Position numbers and translations under genes: made by a program. From Actinomycetes bacterium (GTDB lineage Bacteria; Actinomycetota; Acidimicrobiia; Acidimicrobiales; JAJYXR01): 38,073 nucleotides of DNA. Where the stretch lies: positions 1-38,073 of the forward strand of contig JAJYXW010000125.1 in the NCBI GenBank assembly GCA_021801525.1. The letters run 5' to 3'. Positions 25,791 through 32,439 of the stretch are shown piece by piece (position 1 is the first letter of the stretch; each line of letters starts with the position of its first letter). Under the pieces are notes generated by a model, which saw only the letters and a program-made list of their open reading frames with translations, was not told where the DNA came from and made no database searches.

Positions 25791-27293
25791 TCAGCGTTCC
25801 AGGCCCATCCCACGCTCCTGTGGCTCGCGCACCACATCGGGGCGTGATCGCTCCAGCGAGGCGCCGACGGCACTCCTCCATGGTTCGGTCGCGTACCAGG
25901 GAGTCAGGGAGATCTCACCGATGCGAGCCCCGTCGCCCAGCACGAGCGCGTGGCCGGGCCGGCCCCGCGCGATCACGTCGACGGGGAGGCGGGGTCTGAA
26001 CACGCTCGAGGTGGTGACTGACGTCTGGTACGGATGGCCTGAGAGCCTTCGTGCGATGTCGCCCCAGCCTGCCCTTCGCCATCCTCCTGGAGGCGATGCT
26101 GTCGTGACGGACCTGCTCAGCACCTCCACCTCGCCCGCGAGAGTGGAGACTGCTTGCAGGGTGGGCACGTGACGGATCCCGGGCAGCATGACGGTTGTGG
26201 TGAACTTCGCCAGGAACCCGGTGGTGTCGAGCCCCCAGCGCTGCTCTGCCTGCGAGAGGTCCTGTAGACAGGCGAGCACCACCACACCCTGCCCGCCGCC
26301 TTCGCTTACGATCGCGGGAAGATCCGGCAGGGGGGCGATGTTGGCTGCCTCGTCCAAGGCGAGCAGGAGCGGAGCAGAGACGATCGACTCGCGGGTCCGA
26401 GCCGGTGACGAGGCGAAGCGCGCATAGGCCGCAGAGGTGAGCTCGTTCAGGAGCCCTATGACCATCGGTGCCGCAAATGCCTGGTGTCGCCCCGTGGCGC
26501 ACACGTAGAGCGTGCCCCGGGCATCGAGGAAGCCGCGGGGGTCGAAGTCTGCTCCGACGGTGGAGTCGAGCGCCTCCCTGGTGCGATAGGCGGTGAGCAG
26601 CTCGGAAGTGGTCGACCAGATCCCGCTCAGCTCACGCTGCTCGGTGCTCGCCAAGCCGGTCATCAGGTCCGATGCGAGCTTGTCCAGCTCGGTGCCCTCC
26701 AGCCTGGCGCCCTCGAGTATCTCGAAGCCAGGAGCTGCCCTTCGCGTGTCCACCCACGACACGACGGTGGCCATCTGGAGATCTGCAGATGCGGCTGCGT
26801 GCATGAGCACAGCCAGCATTGCCGTCGCTCGCTCCACCCAGTGGGGGTCGTTGCCGTGCCCTCCCTTCGAGTACGGGGCGTTCGGGGCGGCGCGGGCAGC
26901 AGCAGCCATGTTCGTCGCAGTGAACGAAGCCCCGCTCCACGTACGGCAAGCAGCCAGCGGCGACCAGTGCAGCAACTCGACGCCAGGCGGAGCGCTGGTC
27001 GTCCCCGTGGGGTCGTACAGGAAGCAGGGGCCGTTGTGCATCCTTGCCCGGTAGGTGAGCTCTAGCACGTCGGTCTTCGTCGATGTGGACGCCACGGCTC
27101 CGGGCGCGGCGAGGACGGCAGGCACGACCACGCACGACGTCTTCCCGGTGCGCGTCGGTCCCAGGGCGGCGACCGATGTCGACTGCGGAGCGAAAGCCAT
27201 TCCACCCTGCGCTGCACCTAGATAGATTCCACCTCGGCCCGCTGAGCCGGCAGCCTGCAGGGCTGCCAGCGCAGCTGCCTCGCCTTCGCTCAC
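25791..27293 (-). CDS. VirD4/TraG-like ATPase, soluble and orphan
   Basis: 500 aa from GTG 27293, with AGGGAGG 6 nt before it. Walker A is GPTRTGKTS (45-53), Walker B is LLLALDEAANIAPL (309-322) and the sensor-like ACLQDLSQAEQRWG follows, the signature order of type IV coupling proteins with a TraM-recognition-like C-terminal part. Coupling proteins normally have two N-terminal membrane helices; none is visible. No relaxase, VirB4 or other transfer gene is present in the window. It may be a DNA-pumping ATPase repurposed for chromosome-linked work, or a remnant of an integrated element. It is preceded by a 79-aa gene in the same operon. Confidence 0.8.
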   Translation of the reverse strand: MSEGEAAALAALQAAGSAGRGGIYLGAAQGGMAFAPQSTSVAALGPTRTGKTSCVVVPAVLAAPGAVASTSTKTDVLELTYRARMHNGPCFLYDPTGTTSAPPGVELLHWSPLAACRTWSGASFTATNMAAAARAAPNAPYSKGGHGNDPHWVERATAMLAVLMHAAASADLQMATVVSWVDTRRAAPGFEILEGARLEGTELDKLASDLMTGLASTEQRELSGIWSTTSELLTAYRTREALDSTVGADFDPRGFLDARGTLYVCATGRHQAFAAPMVIGLLNELTSAAYARFASSPARTRESIVSAPLLLALDEAANIAPLPDLPAIVSEGGGQGVVVLACLQDLSQAEQRWGLDTTGFLAKFTTTVMLPGIRHVPTLQAVSTLAGEVEVLSRSVTTASPPGGWRRAGWGDIARRLSGHPYQTSVTTSSVFRPRLPVDVIARGRPGHALVLGDGARIGEISLTPWYATEPWRSAVGASLERSRPDVVREPQERGMGLER

Positions 27294-27304
27294 GTCCCGC
27301 CTCC

Positions 27305-27544
27305 CTAGTGGGTCTCGGGTCGGAACGACGGCACTCCAGCCCGCACCTCGAGCGTACCCGGAAGCCCGAGGAGCCCCGTGTCGCCGAGAAGGCCGGATCT
27401 GGAAGCTTCGCGTGAGCGCAGGGCCACCACGTGGCCGACGAAGGGCCCGAGAGTGATGGCCAGCTCGATCCTCAGAATATTTTCTTCGACCGTCTCGGTG
27501 TCGACAACCACGGCGTCGTACTTGCCGTCCGGAAGATACGTCAT
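27305..27544 (-). CDS. Small conserved-looking protein upstream of the TraG-like ATPase
   Basis: 79 aa from ATG 27544, with AAAGGGGG about 8 nt ahead. I do not recognise the family. The N-terminal part [20 protein letters not shown] alternates strand-like hydrophobics with acidic residues and may be a small beta-barrel; the C-terminal half is Gly/Leu-rich. It ends 11 nt before the ATPase start, whose ribosome binding site overlaps the gap, so the two are co-translated. It is divergent from the HU gene over 182 nt. Confidence 0.65.
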   Translation of the reverse strand: MTYLPDGKYDAVVVDTETVEENILRIELAITLGPFVGHVVALRSREASRSGLLGDTGLLGLPGTLEVRAGVPSFRPETH

Positions 27545-27726
27545 GCCGAAACCCCCTTTGCCTACAAGGAAAATATGGCCGTCGCCTATCGCTGAGCACT
27601 TCCGTGCCGGGCGGCGGCCGGCACCCGCGATCATCGCATGCAAGTGGCTCCAGGGCGGAAATGCTTGACCTGGGCGCGAAAAACCTCTTTGATTACGTAC
27701 ATTCCGCAACACTAAAGGAGGTGGCG

Positions 27727-28281
27727 GTGAACAAGTCGGAGCTAATCGACTCGATCAGCAAGACCACATCGCTCGCGAAGCGCGAGGCCGAAGCGGCCGT
27801 AAGCGCTCTCATGAGCACCGTAATGGCCGAGGTGAAGTCCGGCCGGAGAGTCTCGATCGTGGGCTTCGGGAGCTTCAACCCGACGCGGCGTGCTGCCAGG
27901 ATGGGCCGCAACCCACAGACCGGGGCGCCGGTTCGCATCGCTGCCTCTCGTGGGGTCAGGTTTGGGCCGAGCACGACCTTCAAGGACGTGCTCAACGGTA
28001 AGGCCGCCGTGCCGGCCGTCAAGCCCGCAGCGGCCCGCTCAGCGACCAAGGCCACCGCGACCAAGGCCACCGCGAAGAAGGCTCCTGCGACCAAGGCCAC
28101 CGCGAAGAAGGCTCCTGCGAAGAAGGCTCCTGCGACCAAGGCCACCGCGAAGAAGGCTCCTGCGACCAAGGCCACCGCGAAGAAGGCTCCTGCGAAGAAG
28201 GCTCCTGCGAAGAAGGCTCCTGCGACCAAGGCCACCGCGAAGAAGGCTCCTGCGAAGAAGGCTCCTGCGAAGCGGCGCTGA
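27727..28281 (+). CDS. hupB: HU nucleoid protein with Lys/Ala-repeat tail (HupB/Hlp type)
   Basis: Histone-like DNA-binding protein of 184 aa. The HU domain (1-90) runs from [20 protein letters not shown] through [21 protein letters not shown], the DNA-binding arm, to a FKDVL end. The remaining half is 15 five-residue units of two kinds, ATKAT and AKKAP, ending AKRR, as in mycobacterial HupB/Mdp1. GTG 27727 has a perfect AAAGGAGG at 27714-27721. A TTGACC at 27665-27670 may be a -35, but I see no convincing -10. It is followed by a strong hairpin. It would compact DNA; the tail may be a target of lysine modification, as known for HupB. Confidence 0.95.
   Translation: MNKSELIDSISKTTSLAKREAEAAVSALMSTVMAEVKSGRRVSIVGFGSFNPTRRAARMGRNPQTGAPVRIAASRGVRFGPSTTFKDVLNGKAAVPAVKPAAARSATKATATKATAKKAPATKATAKKAPAKKAPATKATAKKAPATKATAKKAPAKKAPAKKAPATKATAKKAPAKKAPAKRR
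28042..28266 (+). repeat. Fifteen 15-bp units of two types in the HU tail
   Basis: Two unit types, GCGACCAAGGCCACC (T, ATKAT) and GCGAAGAAGGCTCCT (K, AKKAP), follow in the order T T K T K K T K T K K K T K K. Within each type the copies are identical, including third codon positions, which suggests recent homogenisation. Confidence 0.95.
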
Positions 28282-28326
28282 TCGCCGGGCCTCTCGACCG
28301 GAGGTCCTCCAGTGAAGAAGTCCCGG

Positions 28327-28363
28327 GAAGCCGGGGGTCCGTTACCGGGTCCCCGGCTTCTTT
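28327..28363 (+). terminator. Strong hairpin after the HU gene
   Basis: GAAGCCGGGG (28327-28336) pairs perfectly with CCCCGGCTTC (28351-28360) around a 14-nt loop, followed by TTT. It lies between the convergent HU and LmbE genes. Its short T-run makes it a moderate intrinsic terminator. Confidence 0.75.
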
Positions 28364-28387
28364 GGCGCTTCAGGAGCCATCGGAGTA

Positions 28388-29104
28388 TCAGATGTCGTCC
28401 AGCAGGCGGAATGCCTCGCCGCAATCGAGCCCTGCCAGGGCTCCGTGCGATGCCATCTGAGCCCTGACCCGCTCGGCAAACTCTCGCACCTGGCTGCCTG
28501 GCGGGCCGGCTGCCTCGTCGATCCCGTGGGTGGAGCGGTATTGGCTCCGATGGGCCAGGAGCGCTGCGATTTTCACGTCTGCGAACCTGCCGGCGTCCTC
28601 TACATGGTTCGGCTCGTCGGGCTCGAAGAGCAAGAGAGCTGCAGGGCGGTGAGGCGCCAGTCCGAGATCCGAGTGGAAGTGGGGATCGCGGGCTGCCACT
28701 ATCGCGTCGACAACGAGCCACCCGGCGTTCCGATGGTCCGGGTGAAGCCGGTAGCGCCTCCAGGGGTCGTGCCCGAGCACGACATCGGGCCTGACCTCCC
28801 TGAGCACGGCGCAGACCCTGCGGCGCTCCTCGATCCCAGCGGCAAGCTCGCCGTCGGCGATCGGCAGGATCTCGACATGTCCGGCTCCGAGTATCACGGC
28901 TGCATCACGTTGCTCTCGCTCGCGTTGCGCAGCGATCTGAGCGGGATCCGCATCGGCGTCCCAGGACCCGCGCGAGCCGTCAGTCAGGATCAGGTGGTGG
29001 ACCGCGCATCCCTTGGCTGCCCACTTGGCGAGCGTGGCGCCACATCCGAACTCGACGTCGTCGGGGTGGGCTCCGACCGCCAGCGCAGAGCGCGGCGTTG
29101 GCAT
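28388..29104 (-). CDS. LmbE/PIG-L-family deacetylase
   Basis: Zinc-dependent N-acetylglucosaminyl-type deacetylase of 238 aa from ATG 29104; GTG starts a few codons upstream are also possible. Metal and catalytic motifs are AHPDDVEFGCGATLAKW at the N-terminus and RLHPDHRNAG in the middle, both diagnostic. The size fits BshB-like or general members more than the mycothiol enzymes MshB and Mca, but a role in low-molecular-weight thiol metabolism cannot be excluded. It lies downstream of cofC on the same strand with a 106-nt gap that holds no recognisable feature. Confidence 0.87.
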   Translation of the reverse strand: MPTPRSALAVGAHPDDVEFGCGATLAKWAAKGCAVHHLILTDGSRGSWDADADPAQIAAQREREQRDAAVILGAGHVEILPIADGELAAGIEERRRVCAVLREVRPDVVLGHDPWRRYRLHPDHRNAGWLVVDAIVAARDPHFHSDLGLAPHRPAALLLFEPDEPNHVEDAGRFADVKIAALLAHRSQYRSTHGIDEAAGPPGSQVREFAERVRAQMASHGALAGLDCGEAFRLLDDI

Positions 29105-29210
29105 GTCCACTGTCACGCTGCACTGACTGGGCAGGTCTCCCACGGGTAGCCCGCTCTTGGGCGGCACGCCGGGTGGCATCCCGCGGGGTGCGGTCCGTGT
29201 AGGGAGCAGC

Positions 29211-29909
29211 TCAGGGCACATGGTTCGCACGTGCAGAGACGTTCGTGGCGGCTCGCACCGAGGTGCCGTCTGCAAGGCCGCCGGCAAGGTTGCCGGCAAG
29301 GTCGCCGGCAAGGTTGGCTGCAAGGTCGCCGGCAAGGTCGTCAGGAATGTCCACGTCCCATGAGAGACGGGCGTGGTGCAGGACGCGAAGAGCCAGTCCA
29401 CACCGTTGGGCTTCTGCACAGTGGCGCTCGAAGGAGCCTGGGCCGTACGAGAACCTGAAGCCGGAGCAACCTGGAACGCAGGCCACGTTCGTGCCATCGG
29501 CTCTGCGGTCGGGGACGAGTGTTACACCGGCGAACCCTAAGAGTGGCACGAAGCTGGTGGCGAGCGGGAGGTCGGCATGGGCGACGACGATCTCCGAGGC
29601 TCCGGCAGCATAGAGGCGTGCTACGCCCTCGGCCACTGCGCCGTTCAGCCCCTTGCCCGGCGTCCATACGATGTGCGCGCCAACCACGGCTGCCCACTTG
29701 GCTACCGTTTCGTCGTCGCACACAACCGCGACAGGCAGCGGGGAGGCGGCCCGTATCACGCATTCGGCCATCGACTGAGCGAGGCGCGCCCTGGACAGAG
29801 GATCGAGCACGGGAGCGAGGCGAGCCTTGGCGTGTGCGAAGGCCTTGACGGGCACCAGGACGGCGGACCCATGCAACCTCGGCAGGAGGCGACGGTTGAC
29901 CGTGCTCAC
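29211..29909 (-). CDS. cofC: Phospholactate/phosphoenolpyruvate guanylyltransferase of F420 synthesis
   Basis: Uses GTP to activate 2-phospholactate or PEP for coenzyme F420 assembly (CofC; FbiD in mycobacteria). 232 aa from GTG 29909. Visible motifs are the N-terminal LVPVKAFAHAKARLAPVL, CDDETVAKWA, HADLPLA and the RRADGTNVA segment typical of the family. The C-terminus is extended by repeats of (D/N)LAG encoded by 12-bp units. The gene is divergent from gpsA, the same arrangement as fbiD and gpdA2 near hupB in mycobacteria, which supports orthology. Other F420 genes are not in the window. Confidence 0.88.
   Translation of the reverse strand: MSTVNRRLLPRLHGSAVLVPVKAFAHAKARLAPVLDPLSRARLAQSMAECVIRAASPLPVAVVCDDETVAKWAAVVGAHIVWTPGKGLNGAVAEGVARLYAAGASEIVVAHADLPLATSFVPLLGFAGVTLVPDRRADGTNVACVPGCSGFRFSYGPGSFERHCAEAQRCGLALRVLHHARLSWDVDIPDDLAGDLAANLAGDLAGNLAGGLADGTSVRAATNVSARANHVP
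29270..29341 (-). repeat. Six 12-bp repeats in the cofC 3' region
   Basis: On the plus strand the units are CGGCAAGGTTGC-like (six copies with 1-3 changes). On the coding strand they give DLAG, DLAA, NLAG, DLAG, NLAG, GLA. The array forms a tail after the catalytic domain and is followed by about 18 non-repeat residues. Confidence 0.85.
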
Positions 29910-29940
29910 CGGGCCAAGGCTAACTGGTCCCAGCCGCATC

Positions 29941-29973
29941 GGGATCGCATCGGGATCGCATCGGGATCGCATC
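29941..29973. repeat. Three 11-bp repeats in the cofC-gpsA divergent promoter region
   Basis: GGGATCGCATC is repeated exactly three times, with partial copies on both sides (29935-29940 and 29974-29977). It lies between the two divergent starts (29909 and 30013). An 11-bp period equals about one helical turn, so it could stack a protein on one face. Confidence 0.9.
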
Positions 29974-30012
29974 GGGGTGTTGGTGGCCGGGAGCCGGCTC
30001 TAGGGTGTTGGC

Positions 30013-31038
30013 GTGCGGCATCGGATAGCGGTGATCGGAGCAGGTTCCTGGGGGACCGCGGTGGCAGCAATAGCAGCAGCGTCGCCCGAGGTGGAGCAGG
30101 CTACCCTGTGGGCGCGAAGACGCGAGCTGGCAGCCTGCGTTCGTATGCGCCACGAGAACCCCGACTACCTACCGGGAGTGCGCCTTCCCCCCGGACTTCA
30201 CGCGACTTCTTCTTTGGAGGAGGCTCTGGATCGGGCAAGCCTCCTCGTGATGGCCGTGCCGTCGCACGGCTTCAGGTCGGTGCTCGGCGAGGCAGCAGGG
30301 TTCGTCGTGTCGGGCACGCCGGTGCTCAGCTTGGCCAAGGGTCTGGAGCAGGTAAGCCACGCGAGGATGACCGAGGTGGTCGGCGAAGTGCTTCCCGCGA
30401 GCCCGGCTGGAGTCCTCACAGGGCCCAATCTCGCTCGGGAGGTGGTATCCGGCGAGCCCGCTGCCACGGTGGTTGCCATGACGGACCCGGCGCTTGCCTC
30501 GGAGGTTCAGCAGGTGTTGAGCACGCCGACCTTCCGCGTGTACACCAACGACGACGTGGTCGGGTCGGAGATGGCGGGAGCGACAAAGAACGTGATCGCC
30601 ATAGCTGCGGGGATATGTGAGGGACTCGGATTCGGGGAGTCGACGCGTGCCGCCCTCATCACGCGTGGTCTTGCAGAGCTCGGCAGGTTGGTCGTCGCCA
30701 TGGGCGGCGACAGGCTCACGTTCGCCGGACTGGCCGGCGTCGGAGACTTGGTCGCCACCTGCGCCAGCCCGCTCAGCCGCAACCGGACCATCGGAGTGCG
30801 CCTGGGAGCAGGGCACAGCATCGCAGAGGCTCTCGAGGGAATGACCATGGTCGCTGAAGGTGTGAAGACGGCTCGCCCGCTGCTCGAGCTCGCCGCCTCC
30901 CACGGTGTCGAGATGCCGATAGCTGCACAGGTGGCGGCAGTTATCGACGGGACACAGTCCCCGGATAGGGCGGTGACCGAGCTGATGGGGCGATCTGTCA
31001 AGTCGGAGTCCGAAGGACTGGGGGCGACGTCAAGATGA
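30013..31038 (+). CDS. gpsA: Glycerol-3-phosphate dehydrogenase [NAD(P)+]
   Basis: Reduces dihydroxyacetone phosphate to sn-glycerol 3-phosphate for phospholipid synthesis. 341 aa from GTG 30013. The Rossmann motif AVIGAGSWGTAVA opens the protein. Catalytic and substrate motifs are VLSLAKGLE, TGPNLAREV, the lysine in AGATKNVIAIAAG, and RGLAELGRL with FAGLAGVGDLVATC. The length is normal. ATG of the cyclase overlaps its stop (ATGA), so the two are coupled. Synteny with cofC and HU matches actinobacterial chromosomes. Confidence 0.95.
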   Translation: MRHRIAVIGAGSWGTAVAAIAAASPEVEQATLWARRRELAACVRMRHENPDYLPGVRLPPGLHATSSLEEALDRASLLVMAVPSHGFRSVLGEAAGFVVSGTPVLSLAKGLEQVSHARMTEVVGEVLPASPAGVLTGPNLAREVVSGEPAATVVAMTDPALASEVQQVLSTPTFRVYTNDDVVGSEMAGATKNVIAIAAGICEGLGFGESTRAALITRGLAELGRLVVAMGGDRLTFAGLAGVGDLVATCASPLSRNRTIGVRLGAGHSIAEALEGMTMVAEGVKTARPLLELAASHGVEMPIAAQVAAVIDGTQSPDRAVTELMGRSVKSESEGLGATSR

Positions 31039-32366
31039 GCCCCGAGAACACCGACAGCCCCGGTGGCGCCGACAGCCGCGAGAGCACGACCGCGGCGCGG
31101 CAGGCCGCCCTCGAGCGAGTGCGGGTGTTCCTGGCGGACCACGGGGCCACCGAGGACGAGATAGCGAGAGCCGAGGCGGACGAGGTCCTGGACCTGCTCG
31201 TCGCGGACCGCATGCTCGTGCCCATGGAGCGCCGCTATACCAGGCGACGTCTCGCCGAGATGACAGGTATGCCCGAGGAGCTCACCCAGCGCTTCTGGCG
31301 GGCACTCGGCTTTGCCGACGTGCCCGAGGACGAGCTGGCATTCACGGATCTCGACCTCGAGGCGATCGTGACCTTCCAGGCGATGCTGCACCTGGGAGTC
31401 GCGGAAGTCGAGTCGGCCCTGCAGCTTGCAAGGGTGATCGGCTCCTCGATGTCCCGAATCGCGGACGCCGAGGTATCGCCCGCGGCATCGGGGCTTCCGG
31501 GGCTCATGGGCTCTACGGACAGTGTTGAAGAGGCGGACCGCTTCGCCCAGGTTGCCTCCAGCTCGCTACCGGCCATGGCGCGCCTGCTCGAGTTCGTGTG
31601 GCGCCGCCACGTCCAGGCGGCCACCCGCAGGGCCATGATGCTGCGCGCGCGCGGTGGGGGGCCGGTGCTGGCCGTCGGATTTGCCGACATGGTGGGGTTC
31701 ACGGTGTTGAGCCAGCAGCTCTCGGAGCGCGACCTTGCCGCCGTGGTGAGCCGCTTCGAGGAGGTGGCGCACGACCAGGTGACCTCGCTCGGCGGGAGGG
31801 TGGTGAAGATGATCGGCGACGAGGTCATGTTCGTGACGGAGTCCGTCTCTAGCGCTGCTCGCATCGGGCTCGGCCTCGCGGAGGCTTACGCAGACGACGA
31901 CCTCTTGTCGGACGTGAGGGTGGCTCTGGCGTCAGGGCCGGTGCTGGCGAAGGACGGCGACTGCTTCGGACCCGTTGTCAACCTGGCGAGCCGAATGGTC
32001 GGGATTGCCCATCCCGGCAGCGTGTTGGTCACCGAGGAGATGCGCGAGGAGCTCTCCCTGGTAGCAGGCGAGGACTTCTTGTTCGAGTCCCAGGGGACGA
32101 GGAACCTGAAGGACATCGGCAGGGTGCAGGTCTGGTCGGTGTACCGGGTGGGGTCCGAGCCAGCGAGCGCCGAACGCAAGGCCGGCCGGCGCTGGGAGCG
32201 CATCTCGGAGATTCTGCGGGATCTGGACGACCTGCGCGAACGCGGGGAGCGCCTGCTGGGTGTTGGTTTGCGCGCGGCCGTCGCAGAGGGTGCGCGAAGT
32301 GCGCTCTCGGACGCAGGCCTGGACCCGCGGTCCCATGCCAGGAGGTCCTCTAGCCCGAATCCCTGA
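31035..32366 (+). CDS. Class III adenylate cyclase with N-terminal regulatory domain
   Basis: 443 aa, probably forming cAMP from ATP. Residues 22-200 are a helical domain resembling the autoinhibitory, pH-sensing module of mycobacterial Rv1264/Rv2212-type cyclases. The catalytic domain has the full set of key residues: metal-binding D218 (GFADMVGFT) and D262 (MIGDEVMF), adenine-selecting K258 and D309, and transition-state N316 and R320 (VVNLASRM). No membrane helix. The Ser/Arg-rich tail ends in an 18-bp repeat whose first unit supplies the TGA. Overlap with gpsA suggests a link between cAMP and lipid or pH status; that link is inference. Confidence 0.9.
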   Translation: MSPENTDSPGGADSRESTTAARQAALERVRVFLADHGATEDEIARAEADEVLDLLVADRMLVPMERRYTRRRLAEMTGMPEELTQRFWRALGFADVPEDELAFTDLDLEAIVTFQAMLHLGVAEVESALQLARVIGSSMSRIADAEVSPAASGLPGLMGSTDSVEEADRFAQVASSSLPAMARLLEFVWRRHVQAATRRAMMLRARGGGPVLAVGFADMVGFTVLSQQLSERDLAAVVSRFEEVAHDQVTSLGGRVVKMIGDEVMFVTESVSSAARIGLGLAEAYADDDLLSDVRVALASGPVLAKDGDCFGPVVNLASRMVGIAHPGSVLVTEEMREELSLVAGEDFLFESQGTRNLKDIGRVQVWSVYRVGSEPASAERKAGRRWERISEILRDLDDLRERGERLLGVGLRAAVAEGARSALSDAGLDPRSHARRSSSPNP

Positions 32367-32439
32367 GCTAGCCCGAATCCCTGAGCTAGCCCGGATCCCT
32401 GAGCTAGCCCGAGTCCCTGAGCTAGCCCGAGTCCCTGAG
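32350..32439. repeat. Five 18-bp repeats carrying stop codons for two convergent genes
   Basis: CTAGCCCGAATCCCTGAG and variants at 32350, 32368, 32386, 32404 and 32422, with a sixth partial unit from 32440. The TGA at 32364-32366 in unit 1 stops the cyclase. The CTA at 32440-32442 in the partial unit is the mannosidase TAG on the other strand. Neighbouring GCTAGC palindromes can pair with each other, so transcripts from both sides could form hairpins. Confidence 0.93.

Noticed and set aside
25791..27544. Integrated conjugative or mobile element
   Set aside because: No integrase, relaxase, replication gene, direct repeats or tRNA target is visible; base composition and coding style match the surroundings.
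27294..27599. Longer N-terminus for the TraG-like ATPase
   Set aside because: It would overlap the whole 79-aa gene. The GTG at 27293 has a good ribosome binding site and keeps a normal operon gap.
27693..28721. Minus-strand open frame opposite HU with repeated Ala/Phe blocks
   Set aside because: The blocks are the antisense reading of the HU tail repeats; the frame also crosses the terminator and the LmbE gene.
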